A stretch of 64,000 nucleotides of DNA, from contig CAVPSQ010000009.1 of the NCBI GenBank assembly GCA_963708455.1, positions 18,177 to 82,176 on the forward strand, written 5' to 3'. Shown here piece after piece: positions 27,211 to 35,991 of the stretch. A program made the translations under genes and the position numbers. The first letter of the stretch is position 1. Every line of letters starts with the position of its first letter. The notes beneath the pieces were generated by a model that saw only the letters and a list, made by a program, of their open reading frames with translations, searched no databases and had not been told where the DNA came from. This stretch comes from CAIMUS01 sp963708455. GTDB lineage: Bacteria > Pseudomonadota > Gammaproteobacteria > Competibacterales > Competibacteraceae.

Positions 27211-27471
27211 ATGGCCGAGCGGGAGCGACGAAAACGCTCGCCCGTGTCGGCCGGCACGCCCGCCAAACGGCAGCTGCCGCCCGCTCCAGCGGAAGACTCT
27301 GCCCGACGGCATCAGCGCTGTCAGCAGGCCCTGGTGGAGGCCGTGCGCGCGGAGCGAGAACCTGACGAGGAAGCCCGCGAGGAATTAGCCTGGTTCGCCC
27401 GTCTGGGTATGACCGAAGCCGAAGCACTTTCCTATCTGCTCCGAAAATATCCTGCTGCCGACGCCGGCTGA
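27211..27471 (+). CDS. Hypothetical charged protein, 86 residues
   Basis: The protein is helical and charged (ARRHQRCQQALVEAVRAERE, EEAREELAWFARLGMTEAEA). No family recognised. The 3' half has clear coding character; the Pro-rich N-terminus is less certain. Confidence 0.4.
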   Translation: MAERERRKRSPVSAGTPAKRQLPPAPAEDSARRHQRCQQALVEAVRAEREPDEEAREELAWFARLGMTEAEALSYLLRKYPAADAG

Positions 27472-27794
27472 GGCATCGGATGATCCGGCTGCGTTATGCG
27501 ATCTGGACGGCACGTTGCTTGAGCGGCGGCGCTTAACCACTGCCCCACAGCGCCACGAACAGACCGAAAGCGGTGATGACCGCCATCACCGGGGACAGCA
27601 ACACCGAAATGATGGATAGCATAACCCACTCCTCTTGGCAAAATCATCCGGCCGAAGCCATACCGTGACACGCGGTAAACCGCCCCGCCACGGCGAAAAA
27701 ACACGACCGGCTTCCCATCCAGCGGGACTTGGTGGAACCACACAAACCCACGAAATCCGCCTGGCCCTGCGACTTGACCCACCGTTCCAGCCAT
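27432..27794 (-). CDS. Doubtful reading frame with a repeated N-terminal motif
   Basis: The first 55 or so residues (VAGPGGFRGFVWFHQVPLDG, KPVVFFRRGGAVYRVS) look like a small beta-barrel. A related start, with VARPGGFRG, occurs on the same strand from 31751, so the segment is duplicated around the replicon. The 3' part overlaps other genes and is probably not coding. Confidence 0.25.
   Translation of the reverse strand: MAGTVGQVAGPGGFRGFVWFHQVPLDGKPVVFFRRGGAVYRVSRYGFGRMILPRGVGYAIHHFGVAVPGDGGHHRFRSVRGAVGQWLSAAAQATCRPDRITQPDHPMPQPASAAGYFRSR
27533..27622 (-). CDS. 29-residue hydrophobic peptide
   Basis: An ATG at 27622 is preceded by an AAGAGGAG ribosome site 7 bases upstream. The peptide LSIISVLLSPVMAVITAFGL continues FVALWGSG and would be a single membrane helix. 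Size and hydrophobicity resemble small membrane peptides, including some type I toxins, but there is no antisense RNA evidence. Confidence 0.4.
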   Translation of the reverse strand: MLSIISVLLSPVMAVITAFGLFVALWGSG

Positions 27795-27797
27795 GAA

Positions 27798-27956
27798 TCA
27801 TCGGCGCGAAGCACCCGGCGCCGGGTGGACGTCAGCGGCGGTTGACGCCTCGATACTCGGCCGGGCCGGTGGAAACCAGACCTGTGCCGCCAGCGCCAGT
27901 AGCGCCAACAACGCGGCGCCGAGCACGGTCCAGCGGTTTTTACGGGGCAGAGTCAT
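27798..27956 (-). CDS. Small membrane protein, copy 1
   Basis: The ATG at 27956 gives 52 residues: LPRKNRWTVLGAALLALLAL, a single membrane helix, then QVWFPPA and a polar tail. A second copy lies on the opposite strand at 32221-32316. Both are inside the arms of the large inverted repeat that flanks the replicon. Conservation of the protein sequence between copies supports real coding. Confidence 0.5.
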   Translation of the reverse strand: MTLPRKNRWTVLGAALLALLALAAQVWFPPARPSIEASTAADVHPAPGASRR

Positions 27957-28140
27957 CCTTTCGTGGCCTCGGTGGAATACGCTTCGACCCATCGTCGGGG
28001 CGGAGTCGAGGGAAAAAGCGATGCCAGCGGGCCCGCCTTAACCCCCCCATACGGCTCATCCTACTCCGGGCCGCCTGAATCGACCCTGAACCGCTCCGGC
28101 CAGGGCGCTGGCGTGGTACCGGCCGTTTCAGGAAAAGCCG
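27820..28140. repeat. Left arm of imperfect inverted repeat flanking the replicon
   Basis: Its reverse complement aligns over about 310 bases with 32041-32350, including the shared blocks GGAGCGGTTCAGGGTCGATT and CTGGCGGCACAGGTCTGGTT. Differences are scattered substitutions and small gaps. Confidence 0.8.
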
Positions 28141-28314
28141 GGGGGCAGTGTAACCGCGCGGCGAGTCAAGCGCTGTGATGGATTCACCCGCTGGCTGTGA
28201 AATAGTTACCGAAATTCCCCCCGAGGCGCCTGAGAGCAAAAAGGATTTGGCCGACGCGGGCGGCGGGATTATGATTTCAACCACGGCAACGCCGCCCACC
28301 CCGGGTAAGACACG

Positions 28315-29313
28315 ATGAGCACCTTTGAAGACGCCCTGAAGAAACTGAAAGCGCGGGAACAGCAGGCGCGGGAGAAGGCCCGTGCCGAAGGCCGCCGCCC
28401 GCTATCCGCCGTCAAACGCCGGATGATCGAAAGCAGCGTGAAAATTAGCGCGACCACCCCTGACGAAATCCTATTCCAGCATACCGTTTTTTGTCAGACC
28501 GTCTTGCCCTACCGCGACCCTGGGCCGGAAGTCAGGACATGGGAACGGCAGCAGGGTAACGTCAAACTCTTTATCGAAGCCGGTAAAGCCTACGATCCTG
28601 CAACCGAGCGCCTTGAGCAAATCGGTTTACCTTATGGTCCCGCTGCCCGGTTGATCCTGTGCCATCTGAACACCGAAGCCTTGCGGACAAGTTGCCCCAT
28701 TATCGGAGTTCAAGGCAGCATGACCGCCTTTGTGGCTCGGTTGCATGGTTTCAGCCCGGATGGGCGGCAAATCCGCAAGTTCAAAGACCAGCTTACCCGC
28801 CTTGCAGCGGCCCTGATCCGTCTTGTCGCTGCCCACGACACCCATGCCGTGCAGGTCAACACGCAGATCGTTACCGCCTTTAATGTCTGGGAGGAGTACT
28901 TTAAGGGCGAGCGCTTTCTCTTCCCCCGGGAAATCAGGCTAAGCACCGACTACTTCGAGAGCCTGCAAGCTCACGCCGTACCCCTGGACGAGCGCGCCGT
29001 CACCGCGCTAGCCCATTCCGCGATGAGCTTGGATGTTTACTGCTGGCTTGCCCAAAGGTTGCACCGCGTGGACCCACAGCGCGGGCAATTCATTCCCTGG
29101 ACGGCCTTACATGAGCAGTTTGGGCAGGGATACCAGGAAATTCGCAAATTCCGCCGCGACTTCAAAACCATGCTCAACCAGGTTTTGAGCCAGTACCGCG
29201 AAGCTCGTGTTAAGACCGATAAGGGGGGACTGTTGCTAGGCCATAGCCCGCCACCCGTACCATCGCGTCACGCGATTTTGCTTCCCAAGGTAATGCCTCC
29301 CAAAACAACGTAG
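28315..29313 (+). CDS. repA: Plasmid replication initiator, RepA family
   Basis: The 332-residue protein has a basic helical N-terminus (FEDALKKLKAREQQAREKAR) and the RepA core: QTVLPYRDPGPEVRTWERQQ, LPYGPAARLILCHLNTEALR and the winged-helix-type TDYFESLQAHAVPLDERAVT followed by SAMSLDVYCWLAQRLHRV. This matches the plasmid-encoded RepA family of theta-replicating broad-range plasmids. It lies directly upstream of iterons and DnaA boxes, which it should bind. The frame is intact. Confidence 0.85.
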   Translation: MSTFEDALKKLKAREQQAREKARAEGRRPLSAVKRRMIESSVKISATTPDEILFQHTVFCQTVLPYRDPGPEVRTWERQQGNVKLFIEAGKAYDPATERLEQIGLPYGPAARLILCHLNTEALRTSCPIIGVQGSMTAFVARLHGFSPDGRQIRKFKDQLTRLAAALIRLVAAHDTHAVQVNTQIVTAFNVWEEYFKGERFLFPREIRLSTDYFESLQAHAVPLDERAVTALAHSAMSLDVYCWLAQRLHRVDPQRGQFIPWTALHEQFGQGYQEIRKFRRDFKTMLNQVLSQYREARVKTDKGGLLLGHSPPPVPSRHAILLPKVMPPKTT

Positions 29314-29658
29314 GCCAGGCAGCCGGCGACTTTTCTTCCACTTGTTCTTATAGATGTTATTATTTCTACTTTGTCAGATGAGAAATCATTTAAAATCATA
29401 GGGTTACGTTGTAGTTAAAGTCCAATTTTGCACGCTCTTTCGGAGGAATCGTTGGTAGCGGGGTTTGCTGGTTTTTGCTGCGATTATGGTGGCGAAACTT
29501 CAGAGTAAGCCCGCTGCACTGAGTATATGCCAAAAACAGCATTTTCCAGTAAAATCATTGCCTTAAATGTGACAAAGTAGATCTATTAGGAGTAGGATAG
29601 CGATTGCCTAAACCACGTACACTTTCTCACGCTTGCCACGTGCTTTCCTGGGCACTTT
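29314..29658. other. Intergenic region between repA and the iterons
   Basis: About 345 bases without a convincing gene. The 29335-29410 part is AT-rich, which would suit the melting region of the origin. Confidence 0.4.
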
Positions 29659-29847
29659 GGCCTGAAAGCTGTGGATAAGTCAGTTATTCACGGTCAGTTT
29701 CTCCCGGCTGTCACGGTCACTTTCTCCCGTTTTGCTTCTAGCGGCCTTGAAAGCTGTGGATAAGTCAGTTATTCACGGTCAGTTTCTCCCGGCTATCACG
29801 GTCACTTTCTCCCGTTTTGCCTCCAAAAACCACGGTCAGTTTCTCCC
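29659..29847. other. oriV: Plasmid origin: five iterons and two DnaA boxes
   Basis: Five 17-bp direct repeats CACGGTCA(G/C)TTTCTCCC start at 29689, 29712, 29774, 29797 and 29831. Two copies of TGTGGATAA (DnaA-box type) lie at 29670 and 29755. The first four iterons and both boxes are packaged in two almost identical units of about 82 bp (29659-29740 and 29743-29824). The placement downstream of repA fits an iteron-controlled origin. Confidence 0.85.
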
Positions 29848-30150
29848 ACAAACCGATATCTTTAAAAATCCTATATCTTTCTCCGATAGCGGTGCCCGCC
29901 CCAAGCAATCCCTAATATGAGACCCCCCTGAACCTGACGTTACCCTGCCGATGCACAGGACACTATCACCTCATTGTCAACCACTAAGAGCCTGAGAAGA
30001 AAGAAAGACACACCCCCCTCCCCCGCCCGCCGTAGCGTGAAGCCAGTATCCCGTTTGACTAAGACATCGCTCAAAGGAGATAGCGCCGAAGACCGTGGTC
30101 CGGATGGTATAGGATCAAGCTTGAGCTTTCTTGATTGCTTGAAAAAAAAC

Positions 30151-30178
30151 TTGACACGCCCAATGGGCGTGTTATACT
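30151..30178 (+). promoter_or_regulatory. Strong sigma-70 promoter with internal operator
   Basis: TTGACA at 30151-30156 and TATACT at 30173-30178 are 16 bases apart. The spacer is almost entirely a perfect palindrome, ACACGCCCAATGGGCGTGT (30154-30172). A repressor bound there would block RNA polymerase. The likely repressor is the HTH protein encoded at the end of the same operon (31407-31615), which is inference. Confidence 0.75.
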
Positions 30179-30240
30179 AATGACCATTGGAGGGTGCTCC
30201 TCCACCCGCACCTCGGGGTTTCGGAGGCAGGAGAAATCGC

Positions 30241-30633
30241 ATGTTGAACCAACCCATCATTACCGCCGCCCGTAAGGGCCAGTTTACCCTTGATGTCATG
30301 GCCCAGATCACGGGCGTGCCCACGCGCTTGATTGCCGCCACGGTCAAGCCCAGTCGCCACGGCAACGACCTGTACAGCTTGAAGCGGGTCGTACTTTTCT
30401 TCGAGTCCGAAAGTGGGCAACGGCTGCTGCGCAAGCTTCACCAGGACCAACTGGAGATTTATCGCGATTGTCGCGCCACCTGGCGGGATGAGTTCGGGAC
30501 TCAACGCGAAGTAGAGCCGTGTCTGGTGGAAGTTCACGGCAAGCGGTTGGAAATCACCCTGAACAACGGTCATCGCGTCATCCAACGCGCCGATAATCCA
30601 GCCACCGGTTTTAAAGGCGCCAAGATCGAGTGA
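30241..30633 (+). CDS. Hypothetical plasmid protein, first gene of repressor-controlled operon
   Basis: 130 residues after a GGAGGCAGGAG ribosome site. It starts LNQPIITAARKGQFTLDVMA and has QITGVPTRLIAATVKPSRHG and VVLFFESESGQRLLRKLHQD. A possible DNA-binding helical N-terminus is followed by a mixed part. No family recognised. It is transcribed from the strong promoter at 30151-30178, with about 60 bases of leader. Confidence 0.6.
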   Translation: MLNQPIITAARKGQFTLDVMAQITGVPTRLIAATVKPSRHGNDLYSLKRVVLFFESESGQRLLRKLHQDQLEIYRDCRATWRDEFGTQREVEPCLVEVHGKRLEITLNNGHRVIQRADNPATGFKGAKIE

Positions 30634-30686
30634 TCGGCCCGACCGCCGGCTCCCAGGCCGGCGGTCTCCACCTTCAAGGAGCAGCC

Positions 30687-31105
30687 ATGTACTCCCTGAT
30701 TGATGCCCTGTCGCACTTAACCAGCCTGCCGGATGAAGCCCTTGGCGTTGAACTGGCCCAACGGCGCAGCGCTACCCGATTCCGGCGTCAGACATCGCCG
30801 ACTGGCGCCGCCGGGAGCGGCCCCGGCCGGTCTGGGTGCAGCGCGCCGCCGCCCACTGGATCGGCGCGCTGTGGCACACCGCCAGGGTGAATTGCCCGCC
30901 ACCGCAGCGCGGCGCCGTGGATACGCGCTATGCCGCCGCGCTCGATCCCGCGTTAGGCGAGGTCTATCGCCTGTTGGAACAGTTCGAGCACGCCCCTGGA
31001 CCGGTGGCGCCGGCGACCCTCCGCCAGGAACTGGAATCGCTGACCCGTCTGTTGCGGGAACGGGTCCGGCGCCAATTCGATCTGCTTCTTCCGGGAGAAG
31101 ACTGA
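30687..31105 (+). CDS. Hypothetical plasmid protein, frameshifted
   Basis: The ATG at 30687 follows an AAGGAG site. The N-terminus YSLIDALSHLTSLPDEALGV is followed by a one-base shift near 30760, after which YPIPASDIADWRRRERPRPV, HWIGALWHTARVNCPPPQRG and LRQELESLTRLLRERVRRQF run to the stop at 31105. The stop overlaps the next ATG. About 139 residues if repaired. Function unknown. Confidence 0.55.
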
Positions 31106-31407
31106 TGGAATCAATAGACTTGGAACCCGCGCGAGCGACCTTGGCTCACACCCTTGACGTACTCGATACCCAGGGTATTCCGGGCGTATTGATCGCCTGT
31201 CTGCTGCCAGAGGGAGCGTCCCTGATCCGGGCGGGGGGCCTGTGCACGGATCTCCATGGCGCCTGCCTGGGGTTACATGTCGCGGTGACGGCCATCCGGG
31301 ATCTGGCCTTGAGCGAGCACCGCGACGCGCTGGCGGCCATGCTGCAAACGTCCGCCGATGCGATCTGGACGGTGATCCAAACCACCACTCCACCGAAGGA
31401 GCATTGA
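31105..31407 (+). CDS. Hypothetical plasmid protein, 100 residues
   Basis: The start overlaps the previous stop (TGATG) and the end overlaps the next ATG, so the genes are translationally coupled. The protein is helical (LAHTLDVLDTQGIPGVLIAC, VAVTAIRDLALSEHRDALAA). No recognised domain; the frame is intact. Confidence 0.55.
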   Translation: MESIDLEPARATLAHTLDVLDTQGIPGVLIACLLPEGASLIRAGGLCTDLHGACLGLHVAVTAIRDLALSEHRDALAAMLQTSADAIWTVIQTTTPPKEH

Positions 31408-31615
31408 TGACAGCGACCCCTCCTCAGCGCCAGCGCCCAGCGCGATTCGACAACGCCGTGAACAGGCCGGCCTGACCCAGGCCCAGGCTGCCGCGCAGGT
31501 CGGCGTCCATGTCCGGTCCTGGCAAAAATGGGAACTGGGCGAGCGCACCATGCCGCAACCGGCCTGGCGGCTGTTCCTTACCCTCACGAGCGCCACTTCG
31601 TCTCCTGAAGCCTAA
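31407..31615 (+). CDS. XRE-type helix-turn-helix regulator, frameshifted
   Basis: The first 22 codons read in one frame. After a shift near 31450 the protein reads REQAGLTQAQAAAQVGVHVR and SWQKWELGERTMPQPAWRLF, a clear Cro/CI-like helix-turn-helix, to the stop at 31613-31615. Total about 69 residues. As the last gene of the operon it is a good candidate to bind the palindrome in the operon promoter. Confidence 0.6.
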
Positions 31616-32040
31616 GGGGACTGCCCACGGCGGCGGTGGCAGGCCGCCTGGGCCAAGGCGCAAGCGAGCCAACTCTTGCCGATCCCGGTGGAATAAAACC
31701 ACCGCCGCGGAATCCGCCCGGCCGGGCGACTTTACCGACGACTCCGGCCATGGCTCACCGGCGTGAAGATGCCTCTCCTCCCCAGGGCGTGGAGTGTCAT
31801 GAAAAGCGGCGTGACACTCGGCCGGCTGGATGGCGTTACGGCGGTATCTTCCGGTGCCACGCCAGGGTGAATTCGGGTGACCACTGGCTGTCGAGGGGAT
31901 TCTGGCCTGGTGGACGTGTTGCCGGCGGGCCCTGGGCGTCTGGTCAGCGGCCGGGCGTCGGCGGGGTGGGGTGATTATTTCACCGTCCGAGCGGGAATAC
32001 GTCACAGCGCCTGGCCCGCCGCCGCGCTAGACTGTCCACA
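31616..32040. other. No supported gene; partly duplicated sequence
   Basis: A segment near 31680-31760 resembles 27720-27800 in the same orientation. No frame here has convincing coding character. The rest shows nothing clear. Confidence 0.4.
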
Positions 32041-32350
32041 GGCTTCTCCTGGGCTGACCAGGACCTTTCCAGCGCCCCGATCGGAGCGGTTCAGGGTCGA
32101 TTCAGGCGGCTCGGATTAGGATGAGCCGCGTGGGGTTAAGGCGGGCCCTCCGGCAGCGCTTTTTTCCCCGAATCCGGCCCGGCGACGGGTCGAACCTTAG
32201 TCCATAGCAGCAACGAGAAAGTGATTTTGCCCCGCAAATACCGCTGGACTGTGATCGGCGCCGCGCTACTGGCGCTGTTGGCGCTGGCGGCACAGGTCTG
32301 GTTTCCACCGGCCTGACCGGGCGTTGAGGCGCCAACCGCCGCTGGCGCCC
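32041..32350. repeat. Right arm of imperfect inverted repeat flanking the replicon
   Basis: Counterpart of 27820-28140 in opposite orientation. Together the arms enclose repA, the iterons and the HTH-controlled operon (about 3.9 kb). Confidence 0.8.
32221..32316 (+). CDS. Small membrane protein, copy 2
   Basis: GTG start and 31 codons: LPRKYRWTVIGAALLALLAL, then AAQVWFPPA and a stop. Nearly identical to the helix of copy 1 on the other strand (27798-27956), but ending sooner. The ribosome site is weak. It lies inside the right arm of the inverted repeat. Confidence 0.45.
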   Translation: MILPRKYRWTVIGAALLALLALAAQVWFPPA

Positions 32351-32587
32351 GCCCGGTACTGGGAGCCTCTCGTCGGTGGAGCCAGCCCGGAAGCTACCAC
32401 CGGGTTTCTACAATTTGTTACCGTTTCTTTGAAATTACTGGATTAGACTTAACCTACCCCGTAAACCTCATGTGTTAGAGAGGGTATCGCCATGATGACC
32501 GGTACCGATTATGTCGTCACTCAGCCTTTTTTCAGCAGTAATGGGATGAGCGGAATCATCGACTTTTTCCCCGGTGATCACCTGTTT

Positions 32588-32878
32588 GGGGTACGTGCAG
32601 GATACGTGTAAAAAGTTATCACTAACCTATAACAAACTGATAAAAAACGGTTTTTTTAAAAAGTTCGTTAAACTCATCAAGGTTTAGAAAACTGAACTTT
32701 GATTATAGAAACCGCTTTTTTAACCAATCAAACCCTGATTTTTAGGCGAAAACTGGCAAACTGACCGTAGTTTGACAAAACGGAGGTTTTTCTGAACTAG
32801 CTGCTTGGTGACCAGCGGTCACAATTTCACCTTGATCAACCAAAGTGATAACTTTTTACACGTATCCTGCACGTACCC
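32588..32878. mobile_element. Miniature element with 36-bp perfect terminal inverted repeats
   Basis: The left end GGGGTACGTGCAGGATACGT at 32588 continues for 36 bases that are exactly repeated in inverse at 32843-32878. The 291-bp element is AT-rich and has no gene. Ends beginning GGGG and about 38 bases long resemble Tn3-derived miniature elements (TIMEs). No 5-bp target duplication is obvious. Its right side abuts an IS3-type remnant. Confidence 0.8.
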
Positions 32879-33115
32879 CTAACTCCTGCAGCAGCCGCTG
32901 AACCCGCTTGCGGTTCACCGCATACCCCTCGCGTCGCAGCACGGCCGGTTATTCCGCCGGCTGCCATAGACCGGATGGGCGGTGTACAGTTCGTCCAATC
33001 GCCGTTTCACACCTCGTCCACGGCGGGCGGTGCGACCGGTCGGTAATAGACCGTACTGCGTGCTAGCCCGAGGAGTTCATACTGGCGACTCACCGACAGC
33101 CCCTCGGCCTCCCCC
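32879..33115 (-). pseudogene. IS3-family OrfB remnant
   Basis: On the minus strand the DNA reads LSVSRQYELLGLARSTVYYR, then after a shift KRRLDELYTAHPVYGSRR, then after another shift REGYAVNRKRVQRLLQELGV. This order is the N-terminal part of IS3-family OrfB integrases. It has at least two breaks and is cut off at the miniature element. Confidence 0.65.
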
Positions 33116-33132
33116 TCTTAGCTGTAACGGCT

Positions 33133-33256
33133 TGCAATCGAAAACCCGCAAACCTGCAATCAGCGCATTTTTGGCCCGAATTAACTGCAACTGACGGGCG
33201 CTCAGACCCACATTATCTGCAACTGAACCTGCAATCCATCGCACCGACCTGCAATC
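33133..33256. repeat. Cluster of TGCAA(T/C)(C/T) direct repeats
   Basis: The heptamer TGCAATC or TGCAACT occurs at 33133, 33155, 33186, 33218, 33230 and 33250, all in the same orientation, directly outside the left end of the Tn402-like transposon. Spacings are 22, 31, 32, 12 and 20. They look like protein-binding sites at the end of a lost transposon. Confidence 0.6.
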
Positions 33257-33433
33257 ATCCGACTTGGACCCACTTTATTTGTCACTTTTCAAAGTCAACG
33301 TCATCAATAAGCACGAACTCCCTTGAGCGGCATGGATTAAGATGTCATAGTCGATGTCAGCAGCGTTCAAACCCAACGTCAGGAACATCGCAGATCTCGA
33401 AGTCAACGTCAGCACACCGCACGACGGGATGCC

Positions 33434-35095
33434 ATGACTGACCTATCACAGATCGCCGAGCAGGACTGGAACGAAGCGCACCGGCGCGCCGTGATCATAC
33501 GTCCGTTGGCCGAGCTCAAGCAGTGTCCGCGGAGCCAGGCGCGCGCCGCCGCCGCAGATCTGGGTCTGTCGGAGCGGCAAGTATATAGGCTGATACAGCG
33601 GTTGCGCGAAGCCGACGGCGCACTCACCGCCTTGCTGCCAGGCGGTTCCAACGGCGGCCGCGGCAGACGGCGCCTGGCGGCGCCACGCGAGAATCTGCTC
33701 CGCCGCCTGATCAAGGAAGTTTTCGTCACTCCCCAGAAGCAGTCGGCTGCCGAGCTCGTGCGTGTAATCCGCAGCCAATCCATACAATCCGAATTGCAAC
33801 CGCCTTCGGAGAGCACGATCCGCCACCGCTGAAGACGCTGTCGCTGGCCGAGCGCCGCCAGCGCGGTGAGCCGCACCCGGAAGCCGAGCCGATCTACGGG
33901 GTCACTTCGCCGGCCGATGCGCCCCTTGATTGGCTACAGATGGACCACACGCCTGTTGATTTGATCGTCGTCGATCCGGTTGATCGTGTCCCGATCGGTC
34001 GACCGTGGATCACGGTGGCGATCGATGTCTTTAGCCGCTGCATCGGCCGGCTTCATTTGTCGCTTGAAACACCGTCAGCAACCAGCGTCGGCCTGTGCCT
34101 GACATCGGTCGCCTGCGAGAAGGCACCGTGGCTGCACCAGCGCGGCATCGAGGCGCACTGGCCGGTGTTTGGCAAGCCGCGTCGCCTGGGCGTCAACAAC
34201 GCCGCCGAGTTCCACTCGGCGGCATTCGAGCGCGGCTGTGCGCAGCACGGCATCGCCATCGAGTGGCGGCCACCGGGCCAACCGCATTTCGGCGGCATCG
34301 TCGAGCGCGTCGTCGGCACGTTGATGCAGCTTGTGCATACGTTGCCCGGCACAACCTTCTCCAACCCCGCCGAACGCGGCAGTTATGATAGCGACAAGAC
34401 CGCCTGCCTGACGCTCGAGGATTTGGAGCGCTGGTTGGCAGTAGCGATCACCAAGTATTACCACGTGCGTCCGCACGAGGGGCTGGACGACGAGACCCCG
34501 CTGCATCGCTACGAACAGGGCGTCCAGGCGCTCATCGCCGCCGGCAAGACCGTGCCGGTGGCGCGCGATCCACGCGCCTTCCTGATCGACTTCTTGCCAG
34601 TGGTGCGCCGCTCTTTGCAGCGCAATGGCATCACAATCGACCACATCACCTATTTCAGCAATGCGTTGTGCCCTTGGATTCGGCGGCGTGACCAGCTCGG
34701 CCCGCTACTGATCCGCCGCGACCCGCGCGACCTGTCGCGCATCTTCGTACTCGATGCGGAGAACAATACCTACTCGAGGTGCCGTATCGAATGTTGTCGC
34801 GTCCAGCGATCACGCTGTGGGAGCACAAACTGGCGTGCAAGCGCCTGCGCGAGCAGCGGCGCGCCGTCGTTGACGAGGCGAATCTGTTCCCGCCATCGAC
34901 GAGATGCGCGCGATCGAGCGCGAGGCCGAGACCCTCACGCGCACCGCCCGCCGCAACCGGACCCGGCGCCCGGTCGGTCCGACGCCCGGTCGGGCGCCAG
35001 ATGCCCGGTCGGTGGCGCCGACGGAGTCCGCGCCTGCGGCAGCGATGATCGACATCGGCCCCGTGCGCCCGTTTGACGACATCGAGCCGTGGTAA
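33434..35095 (+). CDS. tniA: TniA, DDE transposase (Mu/TnsB type), frameshifted
   Basis: The N-terminal helix-turn-helix part (AAADLGLSERQVYRLIQRLR) precedes the rve/DDE core: WITVAIDVFSRCIGRLHLSL, FGKPRRLGVNNAAEFHSAAF, GIAIEWRPPGQPHFGGIVER. The C-terminal part ends IDIGPVRPFDDIEPW at 35095. Frame shifts near 33832, 34780 and 34900 split the gene; each is one base. The stop overlaps the tniB start. With TniB and TniQ it catalyses replicative transposition. Confidence 0.85.
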
Positions 35096-35991
35096 GCCTC
35101 GAGCACCTGCATCCGGAAACACGCGCGCTCGCCTTGCTGCCCGGCGCCGAACGCCTGGCTGGCCTCAGCGTCGAGCACTGGATCGGCTATACCCGCGCCC
35201 ACCAGGCGCTGGCGCAGTCGAAGCGTTATCTGGCCCACGAGCCCGGCAAGGTACGCCCGCGCAACCTGCTCATTGTCGGTCCAACCAATAACGGTAAGAC
35301 GATGATTGCCGAGAAATTCCATCGGGCGCATCCGCAGCGTACCGCCGATAATGGCGAGCATGAGGTCATTCCGGTGCTGAAGATCCAGATGCCCGCTGAG
35401 GCGACGGCCATGCGTTTGTACACCGCGCTGTTGGTCATGCTGGGTACGCCGGTCGGCCTGCACGGCTGCAACGATCTCCGCGAGGCGCTGGCCTTGCGGC
35501 TGATGCGCGCGGTCGGCGTGCGCATGCTGATCATGGACGAGGTCCACAATCTGCTCGGCGCGGCCGCTCGCCGGCAGCGCGAACTGTTGAACCTGCTGCG
35601 CTTTCTCGGCAACGAGCTGCGCATCCCGGTCGTCTGCCTGGGCATCCGCGACGCCTACCTGGCCATTCGCAGCGACGACCAACTTGAGAACCGGTTTCAT
35701 CCGCTGTTGCTGCCGCTGTGGGAGGATGGGGAGGAACTCGCGCGCCTGCTCGCCAGTTTCGAGACCGTGCTGCCCCTGCGGGAACCCTCCCAACTCGCGG
35801 CCACATCGCTGCGCGAGTTGATCCTGCGCCGCTCCGAAGGAGCAATCGGTGAAATCGCCCTGCTGCTGACCCGCGCCACCGCCGCGGCATTGCTGTGGGG
35901 GGAGGAACGAATCGACCCCGCCGCCATCGAGCGCGCCGACTATCAGCCACCGAGCATGCGCCGTCGTCTGATCGAACGAGAGTTGCGATGA
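35089..35991 (+). CDS. tniB: TniB, AAA+ transposition ATPase
   Basis: 300 residues with Walker A GPTNNGKT (near residue 64), Walker B RMLIMDEVHNLL and the sensor VVCLGIRDAYLAIRSDDQLE. It is the MuB/TnsC-like target-selection ATPase. GTG start at 35089 overlaps tniA by 7 bases. The frame is intact, and the last bases overlap tniQ. Confidence 0.9.
   Translation: MVSLEHLHPETRALALLPGAERLAGLSVEHWIGYTRAHQALAQSKRYLAHEPGKVRPRNLLIVGPTNNGKTMIAEKFHRAHPQRTADNGEHEVIPVLKIQMPAEATAMRLYTALLVMLGTPVGLHGCNDLREALALRLMRAVGVRMLIMDEVHNLLGAAARRQRELLNLLRFLGNELRIPVVCLGIRDAYLAIRSDDQLENRFHPLLLPLWEDGEELARLLASFETVLPLREPSQLAATSLRELILRRSEGAIGEIALLLTRATAAALLWGEERIDPAAIERADYQPPSMRRRLIERELR

Noticed and set aside
29974..30180. 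Short plus-strand frame before the strong promoter
   Set aside because: Basic, low-complexity sequence with no ribosome site, and it runs through the promoter; not supported as a gene.
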